DNA from: Nannocystis sp.
GTDB lineage: Bacteria > Myxococcota_A > Polyangia > Nannocystales > Nannocystaceae
Direction of reading: 5' to 3'
DNA: 64,000 nt
NCBI RefSeq assembly: GCF_016714285.1
Contig: NZ_JADJNN010000015.1
Location: 121,655-185,654 of the forward strand
Shown: positions 1 through 8,856 of the stretch, piece after piece
Layout of the letters: each line of letters begins with the position of its first letter
Position numbering within the stretch: the stretch's first letter is position 1
Notes under the pieces: generated by a model
Told to the model about the DNA's origin: nothing
Database searches by the model: none
The model's input: the letters and a program-made list of their open reading frames with translations, nothing else
Translations under genes and position numbers: made by a program

Positions 1-882
1 CGGGGTCGGATCGAAGGCCGCCCCGCAGGTCGCGCTGTAGGCCCCCACGGGCCCGCCGGAGCAGCCGTCGGGCCAGGTCCTGCCGCCGGCCGCGGGGGTG
101 CTCGGGAACTCCTGGCAGTCGAAGCTGGGGGCCCAGGTGCCGTCGGCGTCGTGGCAGGGGGTGAGGTCGAGGCCGGTCTCCTGCTCGAACCACTGCATGC
201 CGTTATGCATCATCGAGTACACGCCGCCCTCGCCGCAGTTCTGGCCGTAGGAGGTGATGCCGAACACGCGCCAGGTGCCGTCGGCGACCTGCAGGAACAC
301 TGGGCCGCCGGAGTCGCCGTAGCAGCTGTCCTTGCCGCCGCCGCCGATCAGGATCTCCTGGCCATCGAACCCGGTGATCGTGGTGGTGACCTCGCGCTTG
401 AGCCCGTAGGGGCCGTTGTCGGCCTCGCCGAAGCCGACGATCGTCACCGTCTGGCCAGGCTGGAGCAGGTCGGTCTCGCAGCCCATCAGCACTGGCACGA
501 TCGGGACGTCCTGGACCGGCTCGCTGAGCTTGCAGAACGCGAAGTCGCTGCCCGTGCCTGGCCCGCCGTTGGGGTAGGTCTTGCAGAACTCGGTGAACAC
601 CGTGCGCTTGGGCTGGTCGACGTTCTCACCGAACCCGATCTGGGAGAAGCCAGTGCCGCAGTGCTGGGCGTAGATCACCACCTGCGGGTGCACCAGCGTG
701 CCGGTACAGCTGCCCTCCATCGACACCGTGGTCGGCCATCCGCACAGGGCCACCTCGGTGCCGCCGTAGATCGTCTGCGGGTCGGTGGGGGTGGCGCGGA
801 GGCCCTGCGGATCTCCTGCACGCGCGGGTGTTGCGACCAGACCTGCGACTGCAACCGAGAGGGTGAGACGGAGAGGCGTCAT
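1..882 (-). CDS. Secreted trypsin-like serine protease, 3' end outside window
   Basis: A chymotrypsin-fold (S1) endopeptidase, probably exported. The first 23 residues form a signal peptide, and the mature chain would begin near IYGG (residue 38), the usual activation position. The catalytic triad is visible as His74 (YAQHC), Asp113 (GSDFAF) and Ser191 (GDSGGP), so the domain looks active. A cysteine-containing tail follows the protease domain after residue 240 and runs off the window edge, so the total length is unknown. The ATG at 882 was chosen because it directly precedes the signal peptide. The gene is divergent from the lipoprotein gene at 1038, with 155 bases between them. The family is certain; substrate and role (predation or zymogen processing) are not. 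Confidence 0.9.
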   Translation of the reverse strand, partial: MTPLRLTLSVAVAGLVATPARAGDPQGLRATPTDPQTIYGGTEVALCGWPTTVSMEGSCTGTLVHPQVVIYAQHCGTGFSQIGFGENVDQPKRTVFTEFCKTYPNGGPGTGSDFAFCKLSEPVQDVPIVPVLMGCETDLLQPGQTVTIVGFGEADNGPYGLKREVTTTITGFDGQEILIGGGGKDSCYGDSGGPVFLQVADGTWRVFGITSYGQNCGEGGVYSMMHNGMQWFEQETGLDLTPCHDADGTWAPSFDCQEFPSTPAAGGRTWPDGCSGGPVGAYSATCGAAFDPTP

Positions 883-1037
883 GGCAGGACGGTCGCCTGG
901 CCGGTTTAGGAATACAAGCTTCCACGCGTCGAGCGTCGTCTCACATCGCGCGGCACTCACCGTGAGGCGCATCGGCGCCGCGAGGTATCGCGGTTGCGTG
1001 AGTTTTGCTAGCGTGGCGTTCAGGAGACCTGGGGACC

Positions 1038-2333
1038 ATGACGATCGAACAGTGCATCTCGCGTGCGTGGATGGTGGTGCTGCTGAGCGCGGCCTGTGGC
1101 GGCGGCGACAAGGCTGACGATAGCGACACCAGCGGCGGCGAGAGCACGAGCGGCGGCGAGAGCACCGGCGACGAGGCGGTGACGACGGGCGAGCCGCCCG
1201 GGAGCACCAGCGACGACCCGGGCACGAGCAGCGGCGGCAGCAGCAGCGGCGGCGAGGACGGGCCCGAAAAGCCTGCGGCCTATGAGAAGTGGCTGAAGGT
1301 CGAGCTGCCGGGCACGGTGTGCGGCAACAACAGCCAGTACAAGTTCTTCATCAATTACAAGGAGGGCGCGAAGGACCTGATGATCATGCTCGAGCCCGGC
1401 GGCGCCTGCTGGGACTTCGACGGGTGTTCGGGCAAGACCGACCTCGGCGCGGCCAACCCCGACGGGATCATGGACAACCACATGAACGCGGCCGGCACCG
1501 CGGCCAACATCTCGCCGCTGATCCGGCGCGACCTGGGTGCGCCGACGGCCGACTGGAACCTGGTCTATATGCCCTACTGCACGGGCGACGTGCACACTGG
1601 CAACAACGTGATCAAGTACAAGGATCCGAAGGGCCAGGAGCCGGACCTCGAGTTCCACCACGCCGGTCACACCAACTCGGTGGCGGTGGCCGACTACCTG
1701 GCCAAGCAGTTCCCGGCGACCGACCGCCTGTTCGTCACCGGCTGCAGCGCGGGCGGGGCGGGCTCGCTGATCAACTACTACTTCTTCCGCAACACGATCG
1801 ACGCGCAGCGCGGCTACATGATGGACGATTCAGGGCCGATCTTCCCCAGCGACGGCTACTCGATGCCGCTGCACACCAAGATCCGCTCGTCGTGGAACGT
1901 CGACTCGATCTTCGCCGAGCTGCCGCCCGAGTATCCGATCGCCGACGACTTCGGCGTGCTCAACCGCCACCTCGCCGACATCTTCCCCGACGATCGCCTG
2001 AGCACGGTGTTCTTCCAGCGCGACTACAACTACTCGCGCTACTCGTACGAGAACTTCTACCCCGACGCCAACGCCAAGGACGACATCATGAGCTACTGGG
2101 CGTCGGACACCAAGCAGCTCGTCAATCTCTACAAGACCCGCGACAACCTCGGCTACTACCTGCCCTATTGGCGCAAGCTCAACACCAGCCACTGCGTCTC
2201 GATCGTCAACTACGACGAGACCGACATCGAGGAGCTCGGGATGGACCTCGGCGACTACATCGATGAGCTCTTCGACGACAACGTGCCGGTCGGGCGCTAC
2301 ATGGAGAGCGTCCAGCCTGACGAGGACGTCTGA
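1038..2333 (+). CDS. Pectinacetylesterase-family lipoprotein
   Basis: A 431-residue alpha/beta-hydrolase of the pectinacetylesterase/Notum family, predicted to remove acyl groups from polysaccharides or proteins at the cell surface. The ATG at 1038 is preferred over one 33 bases upstream because it starts a short hydrophobic signal with lipobox LSAAC (Cys20), and AGGAG lies 11 bases upstream. Residues 21-78 are a Ser/Gly/Thr-rich linker. The catalytic domain shows PGGACWDF (around 120-127), the nucleophile motif GCSAGG (Ser237) and a late SHC histidine, all typical of the family. Substrate is not predictable; the myxobacterial members are mostly uncharacterised. Confidence 0.85.
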   Translation: MTIEQCISRAWMVVLLSAACGGGDKADDSDTSGGESTSGGESTGDEAVTTGEPPGSTSDDPGTSSGGSSSGGEDGPEKPAAYEKWLKVELPGTVCGNNSQYKFFINYKEGAKDLMIMLEPGGACWDFDGCSGKTDLGAANPDGIMDNHMNAAGTAANISPLIRRDLGAPTADWNLVYMPYCTGDVHTGNNVIKYKDPKGQEPDLEFHHAGHTNSVAVADYLAKQFPATDRLFVTGCSAGGAGSLINYYFFRNTIDAQRGYMMDDSGPIFPSDGYSMPLHTKIRSSWNVDSIFAELPPEYPIADDFGVLNRHLADIFPDDRLSTVFFQRDYNYSRYSYENFYPDANAKDDIMSYWASDTKQLVNLYKTRDNLGYYLPYWRKLNTSHCVSIVNYDETDIEELGMDLGDYIDELFDDNVPVGRYMESVQPDEDV

Positions 2334-2412
2334 GGGGCGAACGCGAACGCGCCCGCGCCTTGCCGATTGACGGACCTGGGCGGGTGTGGTGCTCTCCCTC
2401 GGAGGAGAGCGC

Positions 2413-2745
2413 ATGGACCTGAGCGGGCGCTGGGAGTTCAGCTTTGACCGGACCTTGAACGGGCAGCTCGTGCCGACGAGCGTGCCCCACGAGCTGATCG
2501 TCATCATGCTCGACGAGGTGAATCTGGTCGGCCGCCTGGTGTTCCCGGCGGACGACATCAGCCGCTTCAACGGGCACCTGAGCACGACCAGCCAGGGCAC
2601 CCTGTTCTCGCTGCATCAGGTCAACGACAAGACCGGCTACCAGGCGCTGTACATCGGCAAGGTCGAGGGCAGCTCGCGCATCGCCGGCATCTTCACCGAC
2701 CTCGCGGGGCCCGACGGCGACTTTCGCCTGCGGCGGATCCCCTGA
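2413..2745 (+). CDS. Hypothetical 110-residue protein
   Basis: Small soluble protein of unknown function with no signal peptide or membrane segment. The ATG at 2413 is preferred over an upstream GTG (2386) because GGAGGAG lies just in front of it. The chain opens with LSGRWEFSFD and ends in FRLRRIP, and alternates short hydrophobic and polar stretches as in a beta-sandwich or lipocalin-like fold; that fold suggestion is only an inference. It converges on relA, with a hairpin between the two stop codons. Confidence 0.65.
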   Translation: MDLSGRWEFSFDRTLNGQLVPTSVPHELIVIMLDEVNLVGRLVFPADDISRFNGHLSTTSQGTLFSLHQVNDKTGYQALYIGKVEGSSRIAGIFTDLAGPDGDFRLRRIP

Positions 2746-2749
2746 GGGC

Positions 2750-2764
2750 ACCACCTCGGGTGGT
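2750..2764. terminator. Hairpin between convergent genes
   Basis: ACCACC-TCG-GGTGGT forms a perfect 6-bp stem with a 3-base loop between the stop codons of the 110-residue gene and relA. There is no T-tract on either strand, so it is a weak candidate for a bidirectional terminator. Confidence 0.4.
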
Positions 2765-4931
2765 TAGCGCTGGCGCCTCGCCTTGTGCACGCTCGGGACG
2801 CGCTCGATGCGGCCGAGGATGCGGACCAGCTGCTCGTTGCTCGAGACCTCGAGCACCGCGGTGATGAGCGCGGTCTGGTCCTTGCGGTTGGTGGTGACGG
2901 TCGTCTGGGTCATGCTGACGCCGAGGTCGGCGAACACCTCGCTGATGTCGCGCAGCAGGCCGACGCGGTCGCTGGCCTGGATGGCGATGGTGGCCGGGTA
3001 GCGGCTGCGGTTCTGGCCCCAGCTGATGTCGATCAGGCGCTCGGGCTCGGGGCTGCTGACGATGTTGGGGCAGTCGCGGCGGTGGATGGCGATGCCGCGG
3101 CCGCGGGTGATGTAGCCGATCACGTCGTCGCCGGGGACTGGCGTGCAGCAGCGGGCGGGGTGGCTGAGCACGCCTTCGACGCCGTCGATGCTGACGCCGC
3201 CGGCGGCCGCGGCGGGGCGCGAGGGGCGGCCTGCTTGGGCTCGGGCGGCGGGGCGGCGGCGGCGAGGCGGGCGGCCTCGGCCTCGGCCTCGGCGGCGGCG
3301 GCGGCCCGCTCGGCGTCGAGGACCTTGGTGGCGACCGAGGCGGTGGCGATGTCGCCGAAGCCGATCGCGGCGAGCAGGTCATCGACGCTGCTGATCTTGG
3401 GGACGAGGGCGACGTAGTCCTCGAAGCGCGGGCGGTCGATGCCGAGGCGCCGCAGCTCGCGCTCGAGCGACTCGCGGCCCTGCTGGATCGCGGCGTCGCG
3501 GCCCTGCAGGCGGAACCACTGGCGGATCTTCTGGCGCGCGCCCGAGGTGACGACATAGCCGAGCTGGGGGCTCAGCCAGTCGCGGCTCGGCTGCTCCTTC
3601 TTGTGGGTGAGGATCTCGACGCGGTCGCCGGTCGCCAGCTTGTGGTCGAGCGGCACGATCTGGCCGTTGACCAGGGCGCCGCGGCAGCGGTGGCCGACGT
3701 TGGTGTGCACGCGATAGGCGAAGTCGACCGGGGTCGCGCCGAGCGGCAGGTCGAACACGTCGCCGCCCGGGGTGAATACATAGACTTGATCCTGAAAGAT
3801 GTCGGTCTTGAGCGAGGCCACGATGTCGCGCGGGTCGACGACCTCCTTCTGCCAGTCCATCAATTGCCGCAGCCAGTTGAACTTGGCGTCGGCCTGGCGC
3901 CCGGCCTTGCGGCTCTCTTTGTAGGCCCAGTGGGCGGCGACGCCGTACTCGCCGAATGTGTGCATCTCCTGGGTGCGGATCTGGACCTCGAGCGGGCGGC
4001 CGCCGGGGCCTACGATCGCGGTGTGCAGCGATTGATAGCCGTTGGGCTTGGGCTTGGCGATATAATCGTCGAACTCGCCGGAGATCGGGGTCCACAGGCT
4101 GTGGACGATGCCGAGGACGGCGTAGCAATTGGGGATCGTGTCGACCAGCACGCGCACGGCGCTGACGTCGTAGATCTCGTCGAAGCCGACGCGCTTGCGC
4201 AGCATCTTCTTGTAGATGCTGTAGATGTGCTTGGGTCGGCCGCTGATCTTGCCGCTGATCTCGACCTCGGCGAGCTTCTGCTCGAGCACCGCGATCGCCT
4301 CGTGGATGTAGCCGGTCCGCTCGTCGCGGCGGGCGGCCAGGGCGGCGCCGATCTGGCGGTAGATCTCGGGCTCCAGCTCGCGCAGCGCGAGGTCCTCGAG
4401 CTCCCACTTGAGCTGGAAGATGCCGAGGCGGTTGGCCAGCGGCGCGTAGATCTCGAGGGTCTCACGGGCGACGTGTCGACGCTGCTCGTCGGGGCGGCTC
4501 CGCAGGCCTCGCATGTCGCGCAGGCGCAGCGCCAGGGCGACGATCACGACGCGCACGTCGGCGGCGACGGCGATGAACATCTTGCGCAGGCTCTCGGCGA
4601 CGTCGGCGTCGAGGCGGTCCCAGCGGAAGGTCGCGACCCGCAGCACGCCGTCGACCAGGCCCTGGGTGTCCTCGCCGAGCTGCTCGCGGATGTCGGGCAG
4701 CGCGAGGCGGCCGTCGATCGCCAGCTCGGCGACCATCGCGGCCGCCAGCGCGGGCGGGTCGAGGCGCAGGTCGGCGAGCAGGTCGCAGGCCTCGATGCCG
4801 CGCGTCGCGGCGTCGGCGTCGACGCGGGCCACCGCCGCGTGGGCGCGCTGGAGCAGCGGGGCCTCGCCCGGGTAGCTGCGGCTCAGCTTGTCGCAGACGC
4901 TGTCGAGGGTCGCTTCGGCGGGCTTGACCAT
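2764..4931 (-). CDS. relA: RelA-type (p)ppGpp synthetase with a frame change in the linker
   Basis: Stringent-response enzyme that transfers pyrophosphate from ATP to GDP/GTP. Order: N-terminal HD-like domain, synthetase domain, TGS domain (around VYVFTPGGDVFDLP), Ala-rich linker, zinc-finger-like and ACT domains. The synthetase carries EFDD before YIAKPKPNGYQS, the EXDD form typical of monofunctional RelA. In the HD-like domain the HD..ED signature reads AELAID and the later histidine/asparagine motif reads LALRLRDMRG, so hydrolase activity should be lost. The ACT part (SHPARCCTPVPGDD onward, 2764-3171) is in another frame from the first 570 residues; the shift lies at about 3195-3225 in a G+C-rich linker. 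The combined length of about 722 residues matches RelA, so either one base is missing in this sequence or the gene makes a truncated protein. Confidence 0.88.
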
Positions 4932-4963
4932 GGGCGGCCGCGAGCCTAACACCGCGAACCCGC

Positions 4964-5051
4964 CGCGGGCACGCCGCGGGGCCGGCCGATCTTGCGGGCC
5001 GCGGGATCGGCGGCGGTCCGGGCTCTGGTACGGTGAGCTGCGATGCGGAGC
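4964..5051. repeat. Direct repeat copy 1 (promoter/leader-like) with palindrome
   Basis: About 96% identical to 6036-6125 (two substitutions, two single-base gaps). It contains a 25-base palindrome at 4986-5010 whose arms read CCGATCTTGCGG and CCGCGGGATCGG; the TT/GG positions pair as G-U in RNA. The copy ends in ATGCGGAGC, the same start codon and first codons as the gene at 6117, but here no matching gene follows, so this looks like a duplicated 5' leader without its gene. Confidence 0.8.
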
Positions 5052-5166
5052 GGCCACGATCTCGGGGTAGACGGCCAGCGCGGGCTGAGAGGCGTGAACG
5101 TGCAGGCTTCACGGGCCGCGTGGAGAGATTCATATGTCCGCCGCGGTGAAGGGGTACGATCGGCCG

Positions 5167-5958
5167 ATGGCGCAACCTCTCGTGATCTCGCTCGCCCTGA
5201 TCACGTCGCTCGCCCTCGCGGCCTGCGACGCCTGTCCTGCAAAGACCACGACGCACAGCGAACCCGCGCAATTCGCCCCGCCGGGCGCGCCGAGTCCGCT
5301 CGCCTGCCAGAGCGACGACGAGTGCGTCCCCGGTCCCTTCGTCGATCCGAGCAACGGCTGCTGCGACACAGGCCTCGCGCTGGGTGTGTTCGGCAAGCAA
5401 TACGTCGAGTGGCGCGCCGGCTGGGTCCGCGAGCACTGCGCCTCGGCTCAGTGCCCGCCACGACCGTCGCCGGCGCTTCCCCGGCCATGCGCGACGCAGG
5501 GGCGTTGCGCGTCTGGGTCCTGCATGGACCGCTGCCCCGAGCCATCGTCGGCGCCGACGAGCGTCGAGCGGGCGATCCTTCCGGCGGAGGTCGCCGAGCG
5601 CGTGGGTGTGTCGGCCGCAGCGACGGCGTGGCCGCCGACGCTGGAGGAGCTTGAAGGCGCCGATCGACTGCTGACGACCTGCATCCCGACGCTGCCGTCG
5701 GTCGACGACGAAGCCGAGCAGGTGCCGAAGATAATGGCGATGCTGCACCAGTATCGCCGCCAGGTCGTGGCTTTCCGCGGCGAACAGGGGCAGCGAATGC
5801 TCTGGCTCAATCTCTTCCTCGACCGCACAGGGGACCGGCATCCCAAGTGGCGCTCGGAGTACGTATCGGTGCGCGGCGGCGGGTCGCAATACTTCTCGAT
5901 CCTGGTCGACGTCGACGCCCAGCGCTGCTCCGACCTGCGGATCAATTCGGCGCGTTGA
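5167..5958 (+). CDS. Putative lipoprotein, unknown function
   Basis: 263-residue exported protein with no family recognised. The ATG at 5167 begins a clean lipoprotein signal ending in LALAAC (Cys20). The next 100 residues are cysteine-rich (CDAC, CQSDDEC, CCDTG, C..C) with a QSDDEC motif common in myxobacterial surface proteins. The C-terminal third (MLWLNLFLDRTGDRHP...ILVDVDAQRCSDLRINSAR) looks like a compact globular domain. It lies between the two copies of the 88-90 base repeat. Confidence 0.7.
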   Translation: MAQPLVISLALITSLALAACDACPAKTTTHSEPAQFAPPGAPSPLACQSDDECVPGPFVDPSNGCCDTGLALGVFGKQYVEWRAGWVREHCASAQCPPRPSPALPRPCATQGRCASGSCMDRCPEPSSAPTSVERAILPAEVAERVGVSAAATAWPPTLEELEGADRLLTTCIPTLPSVDDEAEQVPKIMAMLHQYRRQVVAFRGEQGQRMLWLNLFLDRTGDRHPKWRSEYVSVRGGGSQYFSILVDVDAQRCSDLRINSAR

Positions 5959-6035
5959 AGCAACGACTGCTCGAGCGCCTCGATTCGCGTAGTGATGGTG
6001 GAGGTCACGCCGGGTGCCGGTCTGGCATGGAAGCG

Positions 6036-6125
6036 CGCGGGCACGCCGTGGGGCCGGCCGATCTTGCGGGCCCGCGGGATCGGCGGCGGTCCGGGGCTCT
6101 GGTACGGTGAGCTTCGATGCGGAGC
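6036..6125. repeat. Direct repeat copy 2 with palindrome, overlapping a gene start
   Basis: Second copy of the 4964-5051 repeat. The palindrome here is 26 bases (6058-6083, arms CCGATCTTGCGGG and CCCGCGGGATCGG) and ends 33 bases before the ATG at 6117. A base inserted at the centre keeps it symmetric relative to copy 1, so the symmetry appears conserved despite sequence change. It may be an operator or an mRNA leader hairpin. Confidence 0.8.
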
Positions 6126-7955
6126 CTGCTCACGGTGCTGTCGATCGTCGGTGTCGTGCTCGCGGGGTCGACCCTCGCTACGGCGACGGACCCGCTGATG
6201 GCGCCGAACCCCGCGGCCGCGACGCGGCTCGACGGCGTCGAGCTGCGCCTCGCCGTGTCGCCGAAGGTGTGGGAGGGCGACAAGCCGCCGACGCTGACGC
6301 TGACCTTCGTCAACCACGGAACGGCCAGGGTCCGCGTGGTCTCGCCGCTCGATGGATCGTGGGAGGGCATGCGGGCCCCGGGCTACACGCTCGAGATGAT
6401 CGACGAGCGCGGCGCCGTGGTGCAGGACGTGCTCGGCGTGCCCGGCGGGCGCTGCGGCATGACCAACCCGCTGGTGCCGGAGCAGGACATCCTGTCCCTT
6501 GAGCCAGGTGCACGCATATCGGCGCAGCGCAGCCCCAACACCTTCCCCTTCTACGGCACGGTCCTCGCCGACGCGCGTCCGGGCAACTACCGCGCGCGCG
6601 TGCGCTACCGGGCCGACGCCGCGGAGTTACCGGGGGCGACGGCGCTCGAGCTGGTGTCGAACTCCGTGGCGGTGACGGTGCGGGGCGGCAACCTGGCGCT
6701 GTGGCAGTGTCAACGCGAGCAGAAGCGGCTGGCGATGAAGCAGCGCTACGTCGCCATCGAGCCGCTCGACCTGCGCGCCACCGGTGACGGGACGCTCGCG
6801 CTGTACCGGGCGCAAGAGACGACGGTGACCGGCGCCACCTCGCGGCGAAGCGGCGAGCTGTTCCTGCAGCGGCTCGGGCCGACCGGCGCCCCCTCCCCCC
6901 GGTGGCCGGCGCTGTCGCTGGCCCGCGCCGACGGCCTCGCGCTGGCCCGGGTCGCCGCGATCGACGGCGGCGCGCTGGTCCTCTACACCGTCGACGCGCG
7001 CGTGCACGGGACCGGGCCGGAGACCCTGCACGCGGTAGTGCTGCGCGGCGCGGACGATGCCTGGCAGGTCGGTCCGGCCCGACAGTGGGCGACCGTGGCG
7101 ACCGCCTACGGCCTGGCGCTGGCGCGCTCGGGCGATCGCCTGGCCGCGCTCTACCTGAGCAAAGGGACAGGTCCGATCGGACAGGCGCTGAGCTTCCAGG
7201 CGATCGACCGCGCGGGCGCGGCGATCGGCGAGCCCGTGCGCCTCGCCGCGAGCGCGGGCCTCGACGCGCAGCTGGCCGTCGACCCGCGCAGCGGCGAGTT
7301 CTGGGCCGCGTGGACCGACACCGGCAAGAGCTTCGTCCAGGCCCTCGGCGCCGACGGGCGGGCCAGCACCCCGGCGATCGCGATCGGCGAGGGCTTCGGC
7401 TCGCTCGACGAGCTGTGGCCGCAAGCTCCTGGCTTCGCGCTGGCCTACCAGAAGAACTTCACCCGCGGCGAGATCGCCAACGACGCGATGGCCTACTACC
7501 TCCAGGGCTTCGACAAGACGGGCGCCAAGCTCGACAAGCCGGGGCTGCTGTCGCCGCCGTCGCGCGGCGACCCGCACTGGGGCGAGCTGGCGTGGAGCGA
7601 GCGCGGGGCGGCGCGGGCTTACGTGCAGCAGCGAATCAACCGCGACGGCCGCCAGCAGGAGCCGTCGGATCTGATGTTCGGGCCGCTCGGGCTCGACGCG
7701 CGGGTGGTCGCCAGCAGCCTGCTCGGCGAGCCGACGATCGCGGCGAGCGGCGAGGAATTCGTGGTCGCGTGGAGCGACGCGCGCGACGACGGCTCGAAGG
7801 CCTGCCTGCGCCTCGGCGCCTGCGTCGGCGAGCTCTACGTCGCCAGCTGGCGCCTGGACGGGACCCAGCGGCTGGCGCCGACCCGGCTCACCCGCCTGGC
7901 CGTGCCGCGCCCGCCGGTGGCGATCGACGACCGCTGGCGCGAGCTGTGCGAGTGA
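6117..7955 (+). CDS. Exported protein with BsuPI-like and beta-propeller-like parts
   Basis: 612 residues. An N-terminal signal peptide (about 24 residues ending ATATDP) implies export. Residues 40-190 resemble a BsuPI/Ig-like beta-sandwich (LRLAVSPKVWEGDKPPTLTLTFVNHG pattern). The remainder shows repeated blade-like units (WAAWTD, FALAYQ, FVVAWSD) typical of a six- or seven-blade propeller, so it may bind ligands or other surface proteins. No catalytic motif was identified. The start codon lies inside repeat copy 2. The 3' end overlaps the convergent methyltransferase by about 68 bases. Confidence 0.75.
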   Translation: MRSLLTVLSIVGVVLAGSTLATATDPLMAPNPAAATRLDGVELRLAVSPKVWEGDKPPTLTLTFVNHGTARVRVVSPLDGSWEGMRAPGYTLEMIDERGAVVQDVLGVPGGRCGMTNPLVPEQDILSLEPGARISAQRSPNTFPFYGTVLADARPGNYRARVRYRADAAELPGATALELVSNSVAVTVRGGNLALWQCQREQKRLAMKQRYVAIEPLDLRATGDGTLALYRAQETTVTGATSRRSGELFLQRLGPTGAPSPRWPALSLARADGLALARVAAIDGGALVLYTVDARVHGTGPETLHAVVLRGADDAWQVGPARQWATVATAYGLALARSGDRLAALYLSKGTGPIGQALSFQAIDRAGAAIGEPVRLAASAGLDAQLAVDPRSGEFWAAWTDTGKSFVQALGADGRASTPAIAIGEGFGSLDELWPQAPGFALAYQKNFTRGEIANDAMAYYLQGFDKTGAKLDKPGLLSPPSRGDPHWGELAWSERGAARAYVQQRINRDGRQQEPSDLMFGPLGLDARVVASSLLGEPTIAASGEEFVVAWSDARDDGSKACLRLGACVGELYVASWRLDGTQRLAPTRLTRLAVPRPPVAIDDRWRELCE

Positions 7956-8856
7956 GGCCGGGCTCCACGCCGCCTGGCACCACATACGCCGCGAGCCGGG
8001 GCACCGCTGTTGTTGCGAGCTGGAAATAGCGTGGATCCTGCTCGATGCCGATGCTGTGATAGCCGTTGAACTCGGCCGCCGCGATCGTCGAGCCGCCGCC
8101 CATGAATGGGTCGAGGACGATGCCCTCGCCCAGCGGCAGCGCCGCTCGCACCACTTGTCGCATGAACCGCTGCGGCTTGAGCGACGGGTGGTTGGCGATC
8201 TGACGCTCCGACGATCGCGTGGGCGAACACTGGATCACGTCGGTGAACGGGCGCTGCGCGGATTCACGGCGCAGCCCGCCGGTCTTCCACTTGCGCAGAT
8301 TGTCCTGCACGAGCCCCTCGCAGGGCTTGCGGAACAGGCCCCACGGCTCCCACGCCGATCGCGGCATCACGCTGACGTCGGCAAATTCCGCGTGCGCATT
8401 CTTCGGCCGGTCGCCGCCCCGCAATGTCTGCACCAGGCGGATGACCTCGCCTCGCTTCTCGAAGCCCGCCTCGAGCATCGGCATATAGGCGAGGTGCGAG
8501 ACGAGGGGATTCGCGGCCAAGAGAACATGACCGCCCGGGACCAGCACGCGGAGGATTAGGCGGGCCCACTCCGCGAAGAAGCCGCGCATCGCCAGCTGCT
8601 CCGGGCCCGACAGCGTCGTGAAGCGCGGCAGGGGCATCCGCTTGCAGCCGTCCAAGGCCGGGGGGATCCGCCACACGCCGCCGCGACCCGCGCGGAGCTT
8701 GGCCTGCTCGACCGCGTTGAACTCGCGCAGGCCGTAGGGAGGATCGGTGACGACCGCGTGGATCGAATTGGCCGCGCGCTCGCGGAGCCATTCGAGGCAG
8801 TCCGCGTGGACCAGGGTCGCCCGACCCACGCTCAGCGCTTGCGCTCGTGCAACCAT
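7888..8856 (-). CDS. Orphan DNA methyltransferase (N4-cytosine/N6-adenine, beta class)
   Basis: About 322 residues. It transfers a methyl group from S-adenosylmethionine to DNA. Catalytic motif IV (TDPPYG) comes first, and the FxGxG-type SAM motif is near the C-terminus (DPFMGGGSTIAAA), the order of beta-class enzymes. The ATG at 8856 overlaps the last 25 bases of the rhomboid gene; a GTG nearer 8829 would remove that overlap. No restriction endonuclease or specificity subunit is adjacent, so it is either a solitary regulatory or housekeeping methylase or a remnant of a restriction-modification system. The target sequence cannot be predicted. Confidence 0.88.
   Translation of the reverse strand: MVARAQALSVGRATLVHADCLEWLRERAANSIHAVVTDPPYGLREFNAVEQAKLRAGRGGVWRIPPALDGCKRMPLPRFTTLSGPEQLAMRGFFAEWARLILRVLVPGGHVLLAANPLVSHLAYMPMLEAGFEKRGEVIRLVQTLRGGDRPKNAHAEFADVSVMPRSAWEPWGLFRKPCEGLVQDNLRKWKTGGLRRESAQRPFTDVIQCSPTRSSERQIANHPSLKPQRFMRQVVRAALPLGEGIVLDPFMGGGSTIAAAEFNGYHSIGIEQDPRYFQLATTAVPRLAAYVVPGGVEPGLTRTARASGRRSPPAGAARPGG

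Noticed and set aside
3195..3225. Programmed frameshift in relA
   Set aside because: No slippery heptamer or downstream structure was seen, other unrelated genes here show similar indels, and RelA is not known to use frameshifting.
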